From: Trichobilharzia regenti
Lineage: Eukaryota; Platyhelminthes; Trematoda; Strigeidida; Schistosomatidae
Length of the DNA stretch: 64,000 bases
Direction: 5' to 3'
Assembly (NCBI GenBank): GCA_944472135.2
Contig: OX235262.1
Span: 39,545,804 to 39,609,803, forward strand
A program made the translations under genes and the position numbers. Within the stretch, counting starts at the first letter, position 1, and each line of letters opens with the position of its first letter. A model generated the notes under the pieces. The model made no database searches. It was not told the DNA's origin and saw only the letters and a program-made list of their open reading frames with translations. Below, piece by piece: positions 1-10,196 of the stretch.

Positions 1-205
1 AGTTTTCTTTGTTCTCTCCTATTTGTCGCAGGGGTAGTAGAATTTTCCAGATATCTGGGACATGTGTTAAATCATTCCTATTACATGTATTTGCAGTTGA
101 TTCTATAAACGAAGCTTCCGTTGTTATCAATCTCTCCCTCCAACCTGTGACATTAGACTTTAATACTGTCATCCTACCCCATCCTATTGTATGGTTGTGT
201 GTAAC
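1..205 (-). mobile_element. PLE fragment: C-terminal tail after the GIY-YIG domain, inverted arm
   Basis: Read on the minus strand from 205 downward, this encodes VTHNHTIGW followed by SNVTGWRERLI and WKILLPLRQ. That is the conserved tail found after the GIY-YIG endonuclease in Penelope-like elements. It is the reverse complement of about 571-760, with point differences. The left end runs off the window. It forms one arm of a head-to-head pair with 207-951. Confidence 0.72.
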
Positions 206-206
206 A

Positions 207-951
207 CCAACAATAAGGAATCTAAATCATCAGTAGTATTTCCATATGAGGAAGGCACCTCGGAAACCTTACGCAGAATTCTTAACAAGGTAGGTAGGAA
301 TAAAAGTGGTTGGCATTCAAACCCACAAACTCAATTAGAAATATGCTTTGTCGGTTAAATGATCCTGTAGAGCCTTTAAAACAAAATAACTCAGTTTATC
401 TGATACCCTACCTGCAATGATTGTCAGGTCAAATACATAGGTCAAACTAGTAGAACAGGTGCAGTCAGACTAGCTGAACATAAAAACCTGGCAAAATCCA
501 GATTAGTTGACCTTAGCAAGATAAGAAATCTAGAGAATAGTTCAGCTGTAGATAGCATTCACTACATGCAGTTACACATAGCCATACAATAGGATGGGAT
601 AGGATGACAATTTTAAAATCTAATGTCACAGGATGGAGGAAGAGGTTGATAACAGAAACTTTATCTAATCAACTGCAAATACGTGTAATAGGAATGATTC
701 AACACCTATCCACCCAGATATCTGGAAAATTCTACTACCCCTACGACGACAAATAGAAGAGAACAATGAAAACTATAAAACTCCAGTTTCGAAGTCGTGA
801 TTATAATTGGCGATATGATTATGAAAGATTTGGTTCGAAACGTAATCCAGTAAATAATACTGTTTCGTCACTGTGTAATACATCTAGTAAACAAAATGAT
901 ATTGAATTACTTATTACCACAGTGCCCAAGTTTAACACATATATTAACTGA
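207..951 (+). mobile_element. PLE fragment with GIY-YIG endonuclease remnant and 3' terminal sequence
   Basis: At about 245-330 the frame reads EGTSETLRRILNKVG; at 423-510 it reads CNDCQVKYIGQTSRTGAVRL, then AEH. This is the YIG half of a PLE GIY-YIG endonuclease with its Cys-rich lead-in. Frameshifts and stops break the ORF, so it is a pseudogene. From 571 to 770 it repeats the tail found inverted at 1-205. The 3' part (about 830-951) carries terminal sequence shared in inverted or direct form with 9169-9407, 44671-45312, 46715-46850 and 60605-60660. It is 5'-truncated: no RT motifs remain. Confidence 0.72.
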
Positions 952-1060
952 AAATAAGGTTGATGTATGTACTGCTTTTGTTGCAAATGTTAGTAAGTTA
1001 TAATGTCTCATATGAAAGGATTCCAGCATGGGCATTTTACTTAATCACAAGGTGTTTTTG

Positions 1061-1285
1061 TACGTCAGTGGTTTAGTGGCAGAATAATCGCCAATAATAT
1101 ACGTGGTCCGAAATCCGGCCCCCTCGGGCGACGCACTAATCAGCCTCACTTAGCCTGTAGTGAGCAAGGTAAAGACGGAAGGTTGGTTGTGAGGCTGGTA
1201 ACCTTACCCTGTGAAAAAATGCCATTGCTACAGAATCTTCAAAGCTTATGTTTGAAACCCTATTTTCCACTTGGAGTGCAGAGGA
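1061..1285 (+). repeat. tRNA-headed SINE, family B
   Basis: Starts with a box-A-like stretch (TCAGTGGTTTAGTGGC) and a degraded box B, then the family B body: a GACGCAC junction, AAGGTTGGTTGTGAGGCTGG, and a 3' end resembling TTCCACTTGGAGTGCAGAGG. The same body recurs at 5971, 10197, 11590, 18302, 23856, 29515, 31175 and 46196. Confidence 0.7.
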
Positions 1286-1651
1286 ATAAAAAAGGAAATA
1301 ATGAAGTATACCTGATACAAATATTCAGTCATTTGTATCCATGATTCGAGATTTATGGACATAAGTGAAAGAAAGAATTTACAAAAGAATTTACTAAATT
1401 CACAGTGTAAATTTGTGAACTCTATGTTATTTGTTTTCATCGAGCGATTAGTTACTTATGGATTATGTTCCGTGCGATCAGAGACGTTCACCTTGATTAA
1501 TAATAATCTAAAGATCAAAAACATAAGATTAGGGTGAAGCTTTCAATCAATATTTCATTGATTCCATTCGTTATTTGACCACAACCGATTTGTAATTACA
1601 GTGATGTCATCTCGTAACCTGAAAGTATTGGCATGGTTGGTACCTACTACG

Positions 1652-1822
1652 TCGGTGGCTTGGCGGTTAGGACTCTCGTCGACCATGCACATGGTCTGGG
1701 GTTCGATCCCCTGTCGACGCACACCTGATATCAATGGTCGGCCTGCAAAATTTGGGCTACCGATAACACATGCTGAAAATTCCATACTTGTACCAAAAAT
1801 GCTGTGTGGTTTCAAGCTATAA
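1652..1822 (+). repeat. tRNA-headed SINE, family A
   Basis: The head has a tRNA-like box A (TGGCTTGGCGGTTAGGAC) and box B (GGGTTCGATCCC, one base off the tRNA consensus spacing), so it could be transcribed by RNA polymerase III. The body carries CCTGCAAAATTTGGGCTACC and ends near CAAGCTATAATC. Related copies: 6220-6360 and 28418-28578 (minus). Confidence 0.78.
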
Positions 1823-1872
1823 TCAAAAGAAATATTAAATTTTACGCTGACTTTTATTTTTTAAAGAATGTA

Positions 1873-1932
1873 GGTTGTGTGTAGATGATGAGAGTCAACG
1901 AAATAAAATGGATCCATGTTATGTTGCACCAA
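1873..1932 (+). ncRNA. Hammerhead-like motif, PLE-type, degraded
   Basis: Contains GATGATGAGAGTCAACGAAA followed by an A/T-rich hairpin around GGATCC. Compared with the hammerhead core (CUGANGA...GAAA), the first base of CUGAUGA is changed. Layout and spacing match the better copies at 8414 and 40789. No PLE coding remnant is visible just upstream. Confidence 0.4.
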
Positions 1933-3183
1933 TCTGTGTCCATTCTTTGCTCAGATTATAATATTGGTGACTTTATTCCAGACACCACGATGCTGCATCT
2001 ATTTTTGTCTCAACGTTTACAAAGCACCGTGGTGGAGGGGGGATGATTAACAGGGCACTTTCATTGATAATAATGTCAATAGGAACATGAATGTGAAATT
2101 AAAATTAAAAGTTATTAGGAATGATGACAACAATTTATTAATTATAGAAGGGATAGAAGTCCCGCGTTTTAACTTTTTCTTAGAAAGTTAATAGTTTTGC
2201 GTCTAACATTTTTCACATCACATGTAATGCATGCCAAACAAGGTATCGTAGAGTTTATATACTTATTTGTTCGAGCACAAAGTCTCTTACACCCGCTTCT
2301 AGTCTTGTCTAATGAGATTGAAGGAGACAGTTGTGTGTAGAGAGTGTCCTCATAATTCGGCAAGATAACATTCACCAATTTCTTGCACAACACAAGTGAT
2401 GAGTTAGTTTAGTGACATACCACTGTTACTGTATTTCACAGTGCAACAAAGTCTTTTTTTAATAGTCTAGGAAAGATTGACGGGGAGGAATACCGAAGAA
2501 CCGGGAGAATACAAGAATTAACAAACTATGAAAGTAGAGACTGAGTGATACCAGATTTTCGTTACTTCCTTACGCAGAAGGAGTTAGACGAAATATCTTT
2601 CTAGGAGTTAATATGATGTTGTCGGATATCAAATTATTCCCTCCATGCTTCTTAGATCACGCTTCCCTTTTTTCTTTTTCCTTTTTAAATGGAGGACTTC
2701 CCATGTGATCAATTTGTTAACTAGCATATATTGCTGCTGCATTTCTATTGGATATTATTATGATGCTCATATCTACAAGGACATGTCTACAATCTGACCA
2801 ATCAAAAGTGCCCATACTGATTTGCAGTGCTAATTAAAAAAATTAACCAATCATCTTGCAGATTTGTCATTATCGTAGAATTTTTAGAGTTAGTTGTACA
2901 CGTGGAAATCTGAGATTGTGAAAAATTATTGATAATACAGCACACATTTCAGTTTTGTGTTAATTTTTGCTTGACCTCAATCGAACATTTGGTGAATATC
3001 AACACAACTGCATCAGCATATTACACACTTGATATTTATTCTAAATTCTGAATTTTGGAGTATGAAATAAACCTTAAGTTGTACAAAACACCAGAAGGCA
3101 TATCATCAGTATTTTTCACTGCTCATTATTTTCCCTAATCTTCGGCATCAATTTATTCATTACATCATCCTACCTCACCTACC
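1930..3183. other. Upstream region of the RBM24/RBM38-like gene, no other gene seen
   Basis: AT-rich, no ORF with recognisable content and no repeat I could name. It should contain the promoter and 5' UTR, but no specific element can be supported. The sequence TCACCTACC just precedes the ATG at 3184. Confidence 0.5.
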
Positions 3184-3354
3184 ATGACATCCAATCTTCA
3201 AAAAGACACAACTTTGACAAAAATATTCGTCGGTGGACTACCCTATCACACAACAGATGAAAGTTTACGTTGTTTTTTTGATCAATTCGGCCCAATCGAT
3301 GAAGCTGTGGTTATCACAGATCGTCAAACTGGAAAAAGTCGAGGTTATGGATTC
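3184..3354 (+). CDS. RBM24: Exon 1 of an RBM24/RBM38-like RNA-binding protein (N-terminal half of the RRM)
   Basis: The ATG at 3184 opens 57 codons ending exactly at a GTAAGT donor (3355-3360), phase 0. The peptide starts [20 protein letters not shown]; residues 13-19 (KIFVGGL) are RNP2 and residues 53-57 (RGYGF) are the first half of RNP1. YHTTDESL and [18 protein letters not shown] are near-identical to the RBM24/RBM38/SUP-12 family, whose members bind GU-rich RNA and control splicing, stability and translation, notably in muscle. This start fits because family members also begin a few residues before QKDTT. RNP1 is split by the following 16.4-kb intron. The promoter and 5' UTR are not recognisable; a TATA-like stretch is not distinguishable in this AT-rich DNA. 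The family assignment is secure; choosing RBM24 over RBM38 is not possible, because invertebrates usually have one co-orthologue. Confidence 0.95.
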
Positions 3355-4132
3355 GTAAGTTAATCAGAGTTTGTGTTAGTGAAAGTTCATATTAAACTTT
3401 ACCTCCTCCTGTTTTATTGATATTATTATTACTGACAATATTTGTAGGGTGGTTTCATGTTCTCTTGGGAAATAGACAAGTTGTATGACTGCTAAGTAGC
3501 CCTATAATTTCAGAGTTCCTACTACTGGTGAGAATTACGCTGAAACCACTGAGATATACCTCTAATCATTCAGTGAGATGAGTTATCTAACTCAGGACTC
3601 ATTTGCGCACAACATGTACCATGTTGAAGGCTGCACTTATTGTGTGAGGGCCAACGATGCAACCCAGAATCCCAGGGATTCAAACCCAATAAATACTGGG
3701 TCAAAGTCATTTACTTATTGGCAAGAAATCACATCTCTATGGGTATATGCTTAAAGCTTCATATATGTAAGTAGCTGTCTAAAATAATAATAATAATAAT
3801 AAGTAAGCGTAAATTCAGTTAACAGACAAAGAGTTTCGTCTCACAGAAGGATACTAGTGTGATGGAACAAAATAATACCACAAATGTTTGGCAGGAAATC
3901 TGATGAGAAATTGGAAACGGTACAGTGTGTTTCTCGTTTGGTATGGGTGAGTTAAAGTTTGCGTCATTGTGCACCGTAGACACTATCAATGTCTTCTTTC
4001 AATATCTCATTCAAATAATTTGAGATAATCAGATTATAAGATTTGTGAAGATTTTGAATTAATTACAACTGTTAGATTTTTAGCCAATGCTCCCTAATTT
4101 TCAATGATTTCTCCAACTGATTTGGTTTGTGA

Positions 4133-5157
4133 TGAATGTGTAACATTAGAAAGAAGAGAACACGAAGTTCAACAAAGATGATGATCTTTTCGGCGATTTC
4201 ATCTTCAAAAGCCGTACAATCGCATTTAAATACATAATTTTACATGGATACAATACAATTCTTGTCTGATTCCACATAATTACGACGGTGAATAAAAGGT
4301 AATAATTATTTCCAACTAGATATGGCTTTTTTACAAGAGGCTTAGAAACAAAATTACACAGGATTAGAACGGATATCAAGTGTGTAAAAATGAGCATGGA
4401 AACAAAATGGAAATAATAATTTTCAACTTGAGATGGGAGTTAGGAGGTGTGAATATAGATTACAAGAGCCTTAGAAACACGAAAATTGCACAGGATTAAA
4501 ATATAATTGTAAAATAGTTAATTTTTAAACAAATTCTAATTGTGAACGGGAAAAGCATGGAAACAAGTTCGATATGTTCTCTTAGCTTCCGTTTTTTTTG
4601 TGTTTTCTCCTCCTTGCGTTCTCTTTTTTTCGTTTGCTGTGTGTTTGATCCTTACTCTCTCAGTCTCCATTCGATTCACCCCATTTTTTTAGTAATAAAA
4701 ACAGCTATCTTAAGTTTGTTTCCATGCTTTTCCCGTTTACAATTAGAATTTGTTTAAAAATTAACTATTTTACAATTATATTTTAATCCTGTGCAATTTT
4801 CGTGTTTCTAAGGCTCTTGTAATCTATATTCACACCTCCTAACTCCCATCTCAAGTTGAAAATTATTATTTCCATTTTGTTTCTATGCTCATTTTTACAC
4901 ACTTGATATCCGTTCTAATCCTGTGTAATTTTGTTTCTAAGCCTCTTGTAAAAAAGCCATATCTAGTTGGAAATAATTATTACCTTTTATTCACCGTCGT
5001 AATTATGTGGAATCAGACAAGAATTGTATTGTATCCATGTAAAATTATGTATTTAAATGCGATTGTACGGCTTTTGAAGATGAAATCGCCGAAAAGATCA
5101 TCATCTTTGTTGAACTTCGTGTTCTCTTCTTTCTAATTTCCATATGAATGTGTAACA
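4133..5157. mobile_element. Foldback insertion with 422-bp near-perfect inverted arms and 13-bp target duplication
   Basis: Arms 4145-4566 and 4716-5137 are near-perfect reverse complements around a 149-bp centre. The identical 13-mer TGAATGTGTAACA flanks the insertion at 4133-4145 and 5145-5157. The arm ends (CATCTTCAAAAGCCGTACAATC) resemble the PLE-linked terminal sequence at 14700 and 41190 (CTTCAGAGACTGTACAGTCG). No transposase or RT is encoded. An identical 83-aa ORF appears in each arm only because the arms mirror each other. I infer a non-autonomous palindromic PLE derivative; a DNA-transposon MITE is the alternative. Confidence 0.8.
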
Positions 5158-5254
5158 AACATAATCTAAAACCCATACATGTGACTCGTAGAGTCACCAT
5201 GTCAAGATAAAGTAGGTATTTATCGAAGGTATTGATTGAAGGCAGCACTAAATC

Positions 5255-5450
5255 ACGAGTTGACAAAGTCAGAATTTAGGGTTCATTTGATTCTGACTCA
5301 AGTGGCGAGTTTAGGGTCTTGGGCTGGATCCCTAGGGCGGGGGGCTTGTGGGTGCGCAGTGCTGAACAGTACCAAAGTGAGATGAAATACCCATTCAATG
5401 CAAGATCTCTCTAACTAGTACTGGTTTGTGACGAAAATCAAACAATTTTA
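5255..5450 (+). repeat. Degraded tRNA/hammerhead SINE (family C)
   Basis: Keeps the lead-in GTTGACAAAGTCAGAATTTAGG, a tRNA-like CAAGTGGC box, and a distorted tail ending near ATCTCTCTAACTAG. The hammerhead core is no longer recognisable. Confidence 0.5.
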
Positions 5451-5970
5451 ATGAATCCGTGATATGGCGAAAATTCCGATTTAAATATCAAAAAGACAAG
5501 AGGAAGGAAGATTCAACGAAGATTATTTTTTTCGATAACTTCTACATTAGATTTTACAGTTGTACACATACACAACGTATTTAGAGAGTAATTCTTATTG
5601 ACAATATTGCGGTGTCTTTCTGAGTAGCATCGAGCTGTTGAAATCAATAGAACTGATTCAAAGGCATCTGTGAGTGATAATCTGTCTCAGTATAACTCTA
5701 AACTGAATGTCAGATAAAATTAAGGCGAAAATTTATGCAACAGTTGAAGATGGTGAAAGCAATAATAATAATCGAAGACATGTCATCTACGTAAAGACAG
5801 TAGAATTCCATTTCACCAGTTACACCTTTTAAAAGTCGAATCTGTAATTTTACGAGGAAGAATTCAGTTGTAATTGGTCCTAGAGGTGATTCCATAGCAA
5901 CATCACCAATTTTTTTGTAGAATTCCCTCTGAAATAAATTGTCACTGATTAATAATTTTTTCCTTCACGT

Positions 5971-6189
5971 TCCCCAGTGGAACATAGGGCTTCAAGCTAG
6001 TGGCTTGAAGTTTCTGTAGCAGTGTTTATTTTACAGGATGGGGTTGCTAGCCTCATGCCCAACCTTTCCACTTTACCAGCATTATTTCCGGCTTAGCGAG
6101 GTAAAGGAGTGCGTCGGTGGCCGGGGATCGAACCCCGGACCATGTGCATGGTCGGCGAGCGTCCTAACCGCTTTGCCACTGACACACAG
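5971..6189 (-). repeat. tRNA-headed SINE, family B (minus)
   Basis: On the minus strand it begins GTGTGTCAGTGGCAAAGCGG, with box B GGGGTTCGATCCCCGG, then the body through GCTAGCAACCCCATCCTG to a 3' end CCCTATGTTCCACTGGGGAA. Box A and box B both look intact: one of the best-preserved SINE copies here, almost joined head to head with a family A copy at 6220. Confidence 0.8.
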
Positions 6190-6219
6190 ATAAATAAATA
6201 GCCCTTGAATATTATGTAT

Positions 6220-6360
6220 ACATGCACATGGTCCGGGGTTCGAGCCCACGCCGGCGCACACCTGATATCTATGGTTGGCCTGCAAAATTTGGGCTACCGA
6301 TATCCATGCTGAAAATTCCATATTTGTACCAAAAATACAGTGTGGAATCAAGCTGTAAAT
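6220..6360 (+). repeat. tRNA-headed SINE, family A, 5'-truncated
   Basis: Starts inside the tRNA-like head (CATGCACATGGTCCGGGGTT) and runs through the family A body (CCTGCAAAATTTGGGCTACC) to CAAGCTGTAAATC, followed by an AATC-rich tail (AAAATCAAAATC). Confidence 0.75.
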
Positions 6361-6947
6361 CAAAAATCAAAATCAAAATCAAATATACTTTACTGAATAT
6401 TTTTTCGTCTTCAGTGGGAAAATAACCTCCAGACTTCTGAGGTTATGCCACCGGATAGTCCTAAACTAGGATGAAAGAGCTGTTCGGTTCTACTTGCTGG
6501 TTTTCTAATAATTCTCCAACTAATATCACTTCAGCTTCAAACTTGGATTTAATCAAACCTCTGTAAACGAATATTTGAAAATTATTAGAAAGTTAAAAAA
6601 ACTAATAATAAAAGGAGAAATAGTAGTGGAACTACTAAACACAACAAATAAGAAAGAGTTTAACACATCCGCCATACAGTCATATAAGGAAGAGACATTT
6701 AAAACCCTACACATGCGATTCTTAATAAAACAAGAATTAGGATGGTATTCAAACATTTAAACTGATTTAAAGATAAGCTAAATGAGCATACTTGCCCGAT
6801 TCGACATAATTATGTAATCTGCAACATACCTTGCACCAATGGATTCGAGCTGTGTTAAATTATCCGAATATCAAACCTATGTCTGACACGTGCAATTACA
6901 GTGACACAGTAGTAGTACTGGAGATGAGAGATAAGGGTCAAACAATA

Positions 6948-7290
6948 GCAGACGAAGTTGCCTGGAGTTCTAGTGAGAAGTCGTGACCTGTAGGGTTCAC
7001 GCTGTCGGGAGTCAGGACAAATACTCGCCGATAACACTGGCCGGTGCTCGAGCTCAAATCATGAATTAGAAGATGTCAGACTTCATGGGTTGTTAAGTCG
7101 GGACCCAGTCACTGGATGGTCTATGAGCCAACTTTGTAGCCGGAAGGTCCTGGGTTTCGAACCTTGGTGGGTGCATACTGAGGATGAGTCCCAAACAAGG
7201 ATGAAACAACTGTCCAGAATTCCCTACAGGTTTTCCAGGGGTTTTCTAAATGATATCAGCTCATGATGAAATCGTTCAACCAAATAAATA
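6948..7290 (+). repeat. tRNA/hammerhead SINE (family C)
   Basis: Full-length-like copy: a 5' module (AAGTCGTGACCTGTAGGGTT), tRNA-like box A (AGTCACTGGATGGTCTATGA) and box B (GGTTTCGAACC), then a hammerhead relic at 7172-7222 (GAGGATGAGTCCCAAACAAG, then GATGAAACAACTGTCC). It ends at ATATCAGCTCATGATGAAATC. Confidence 0.75.
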
Positions 7291-7474
7291 TTTTTTTAGC
7301 ACTGCATATTTGACCAAATAAATTTTTTCTATGATGGAACCGACGAATACTGTTAAACGAAAACAACTGAACAGAGTTCCAGTAACTTGGTGGATTGGTT
7401 ACCAGCAGTAAAGTTCACCAAATTACTTCAAGTCAACGGGAAAATCAAAATCCAAATCAAAATAAACAATAACT

Positions 7475-7690
7475 TCTGACGCCTGTCGCACAAAAGGTGG
7501 CTCTCATTGCCCAAGAGGTCTAGTAGGTAACGTATAGACGTTTGAAACAATGGCAACTGAGGCTGAATCTCAATGAGAACACTATCACTTACAGGGAATC
7601 GCAAGTGCATCCAGATGACAAATTCCAAATAGAACGAAATGCGTATTCTGGATTCCACTGCTTGTCGCCAAAGACTAAATTACTTCAATT
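7475..7690 (+). repeat. Sm-alpha-like repeat with hammerhead ribozyme relic (family D)
   Basis: Contains CATCCAGATGACAAATTCC, a short loop, AGAACGAAATGCGTATTCTG and GATTCCACTGC. This matches the schistosome Sm-alpha hammerhead: stem I CATCCAG/CTGGATTC, stem II TTCC/AGAA, GAAA, and the tiny stem III ATGCGTAT. The CUGAUGA box is changed (AUGACAA), so cleavage activity is unlikely. Confidence 0.7.
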
Positions 7691-8089
7691 TAGCCTTCAC
7701 AGTTTTAGTGTTTCAGAAATATTGTTAATGACTATAAAATCGATATTTACCACTAAAATTATTCAATGAATAAAACATCTTGTACTACTACTCATTGTAA
7801 TATTGCTTATAAGGTTTAAAAAACATTCATTAATGTTAGGATGCAATGTCACGGTTATATTAACAACTTCTTGCGGTTAATTTTGTAAATGATGTTGATC
7901 GACTTTTTTGGGCCCAATCGCATATTTTATGTATCAACTTCTGATATGAACACGTAGGTGGTAAGTGACACCGTCACTCACTCATATACAAGCATGCCAC
8001 CTATTTGATAAGTCCAAAGTGGGACGAAACACAAACCTGAAACTGAATTGATAATCTCCACTGATCAAGTCATTTTAACAGCTAGTTCA

Positions 8090-8190
8090 CATTTTAACCT
8101 TAAGTTCGCTGAAGCCATTTCCATCAAGCGCATGAAACCTGATTTATGCGTCCAGAAAGAAGCGGTTATCAGCCTTTCTTTGCCCTGGTA
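8090..8190 (+). pseudogene. PLE C-terminal tail remnant
   Basis: The frame reads FAEAISIKRMKPDLCVQKEA, then VISLSLPW and a stop. It aligns with the last residues of the intact PLE ORF at 43750-43840 (AEALAIHEQKPKLCVQKRFV, then SLPW). Only the end of the ORF survives; the hammerhead at 8414 lies about 225 bp downstream, where a PLE terminal repeat is expected. Confidence 0.78.
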
Positions 8191-8413
8191 ACTGGATAAT
8201 TTCACCTCTCTTTCCTCCGAATGTGAAATGCTAAAAGTTTCCATTGTGTTTGATTATTATTGTTCGGAATAGTGGTTAATACTGCATATTTATATATGTA
8301 TATATTTTTAGTGTATGCGTATATTGGTCGATTGATTTTTGTTTAAACTTAACTCTGTGCAAGTATGTTAAAATTGTTGTTGTAGATATATTTAATAACG
8401 TCTTTGCCATGTA

Positions 8414-8465
8414 AGCAGCTGACGAGGAGGCAACGAAATAAAAGATGGTACCATTTTATTCTGCT
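8414..8465 (+). ncRNA. Hammerhead ribozyme motif, PLE-type
   Basis: Layout: AGCAG, CTGACGA core, GGAGGCAAC, GAAA, then TAAAA...TTTTAT and CTGCT. Stem I (AGCAG/CTGCT) and stem III (ATAAAA/TTTTAT) pair completely by eye and the catalytic boxes CUGACGA and GAAA fit the CUGANGA consensus. Stem II is very short, as in minimal PLE hammerheads. Cleavage would fall after an AUU triplet. It sits downstream of a PLE C-terminal remnant and is followed by a conserved block (TTCATTAAGGGGAATAAATG) also seen inverted at 39975-40000. Confidence 0.72.
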
Positions 8466-8561
8466 AAAACTGTAGTTCTTGCATTGTTCAAATTCATTAA
8501 GGGGAATAAATGTATGAAACCTCTATTCTCTTAATTATATCGTATTATTATATTATTCCCT

Positions 8562-8880
8562 TAGCTTCTGTGTGGAACATAGGGCTTCAGTTGTACATCT
8601 TTATTCTATATTGTTCTCAAAAGTCCTTTTTAGCCGGTCGCAGGACTTCCAAGAAGCTTTGATATCCAATTTGTACGATATCCCCCGTGTCACTCACAAA
8701 GCCACACCCAACTCGTTGTCTCCCGATCGGGTTCCAGCAGAATGCTTGGCTGGTGTGTGATGCAGTTCACTGGTCTCCTCAGTATATACCCAGTCCACCC
8801 CCATTTTCTTTTGCATATTTGTTGAGTTATGAGATGTTGGTAACAAATCAACCAAGAGTCAATTGCTTAACAAATATGTA
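8562..8880 (-). mobile_element. 3' tail of a non-LTR retrotransposon (minus)
   Basis: Begins with the shared end GTGTGGAACATAGGGCTTCA and continues with sequence found at 23475, 36475, 53148, 53975 and 55440. Read on the minus strand it is the decayed C-terminus of an RTE/SR2-like retrotransposon. Joined back to back with 8881-9145. Confidence 0.62.
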
Positions 8881-9145
8881 GGAGAAAATGGAAATGGGTC
8901 GAGCATACGGTGAGAAGGCCGTCGAATGACATCGCACACCAGGCTGTCGCTCAAGTGGAACCCCAATGGGAAGCGACGAGTTGGTCGTCAGTGTGCAGAT
9001 GACATGGAGAAGACTGTATTAGGAGTAGGAGATGAAGTTTTTTTTGGGGTGGGACAGTTTTTGGGACAGCCGAAGAAGACAGCAGAAAATAAGACGAAGT
9101 AAAGATGTGTTGCTGAAGCGCTATGTTGCACTAGGAACCCAAAAG
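8881..9145 (+). mobile_element. 3' tail of a non-LTR retrotransposon (plus)
   Basis: Translates, with frameshifts, to pieces such as EKMEMG, NDIAHQAV and SSVCRRHGED, matching the C-terminal pattern (KWKWIGHTLR...NDIARQAL...GRPRQTWRR) of RTE-like elements. Ends GCGCTATGTTGCACTAGGAA, a variant of the tail seen inverted at 8562. Confidence 0.62.
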
Positions 9146-9157
9146 AGTGATAACAAT

Positions 9158-9418
9158 AATAATGTGGGCTAATATATGTGTAAAACTTGGGCACTGTGGT
9201 AGTAAGTAATTCCATATTAGTTTGTTTATTAGATATATCACACAGTGACGAAACAGTATTATTTACTGGATAACGTTTCGAACAAAATTTATTGTTCAGC
9301 CCTCTTCAAGTTTCAAAGTCGTGTGATTACAAGTGATATGATTATGAACAAGAAAATTTTGTTCGAAACGTCATCCAGTGATATATCTAATAAACAAACT
9401 AATATGGAATAATGTGGG
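9158..9418. mobile_element. Palindromic PLE-terminal insertion with 11-bp target duplication
   Basis: A 239-bp insert (9169-9407) is flanked by AATAATGTGGG at 9158-9168 and 9408-9418. Its core ends are inverted: TTCCATATTAGTTTGTTTAT near 9211 and the mirror image ending at 9409. Inside, ACGTTTCGAACAAAAT and ATTTTGTTCGAAACGT mirror each other. The left end (CTAATATATGTGTAAAACTT) is the terminal sequence of the PLE family at 830-951 and 44671. Confidence 0.78.
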
Positions 9419-9429
9419 TTGTTGGTTGG

Positions 9430-9530
9430 TTCATTTCCCAAGTTCCTTATTGCTTATCCTTTCTAACTGGCTGTCCAATCATCATCGTGATTATATCTTA
9501 AAGAATAATAATTCACATTCCTTCTGACGG
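9430..9530 (-). repeat. Short non-LTR retrotransposon tail fragment
   Basis: TTCATTTCCCAAGTTCCTTA and the following CTTTCTAACTGGCTGTCCAATC match the RTE-like tail at 23755-23810 and 54210-54260. Small and diverged. Confidence 0.45.
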
Positions 9531-10196
9531 TATTATCATTACAAGCAGTTGTTGTAAAGCATATGCATTGGATTATAACCTCATGTATACTTTGGCACAA
9601 AATGAACAGCAGTCACACTGATGTAGATAATATATATATTCTATTCTAACAATGTCAACAAAGCTAACTTACTTTTGATGACAAAGATAATTTATCTTCC
9701 TATTTCTCCCACCTTCTCTGTGCTGTGCACACAAACAAACACAAATAAACACCAAGTCGAATAGGCATAAATAATCATAAACATCATAATCGATTGTGTG
9801 ATATGAATCAGTCCTGTTAGACCCCTTTCCCTCCACCCACTGTACATGCATCTGGCTAACTATATGATCATTAATTAATATTACCTTCTTCTTACAAGAC
9901 ACAGATAACAATGGTGTTCAGAAGGCTCTATTGATTGTTTCTTTTTGTCTTTTGTTACCCACTGACTAATATAAGTAACTTCTTAACGGTAGATACACTT
10001 TAGACAATTTATTTCTCTTTATTCGTTGAAAAAAAGTACCCAATAAACATAACTTAAGTCGATCTATAGGGAAAGGAGATGCGTGTTGTCAGCTCTATGT
10101 TAATTTATATTGAACATTAGTCTGTGAACAAGTGAGAGTATGATTCATTGGCATAAGTGTTCTAACGCGAAGTCGTTAGTTCGAATACAATCGGAC

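Noticed and set aside
4146..5136. Two identical 83-aa ORFs (MLIFTHLISV...) as a conserved small protein
   Set aside because: The identity is explained by the 422-bp inverted arms. There is no recognisable domain or codon signature.
6575..6760. Lysine-rich 61-aa ORF (MKIIRKLKKL...)
   Set aside because: Low-complexity, no start context or homology that I recognise. It might be a very diverged PLE piece but I cannot support that.
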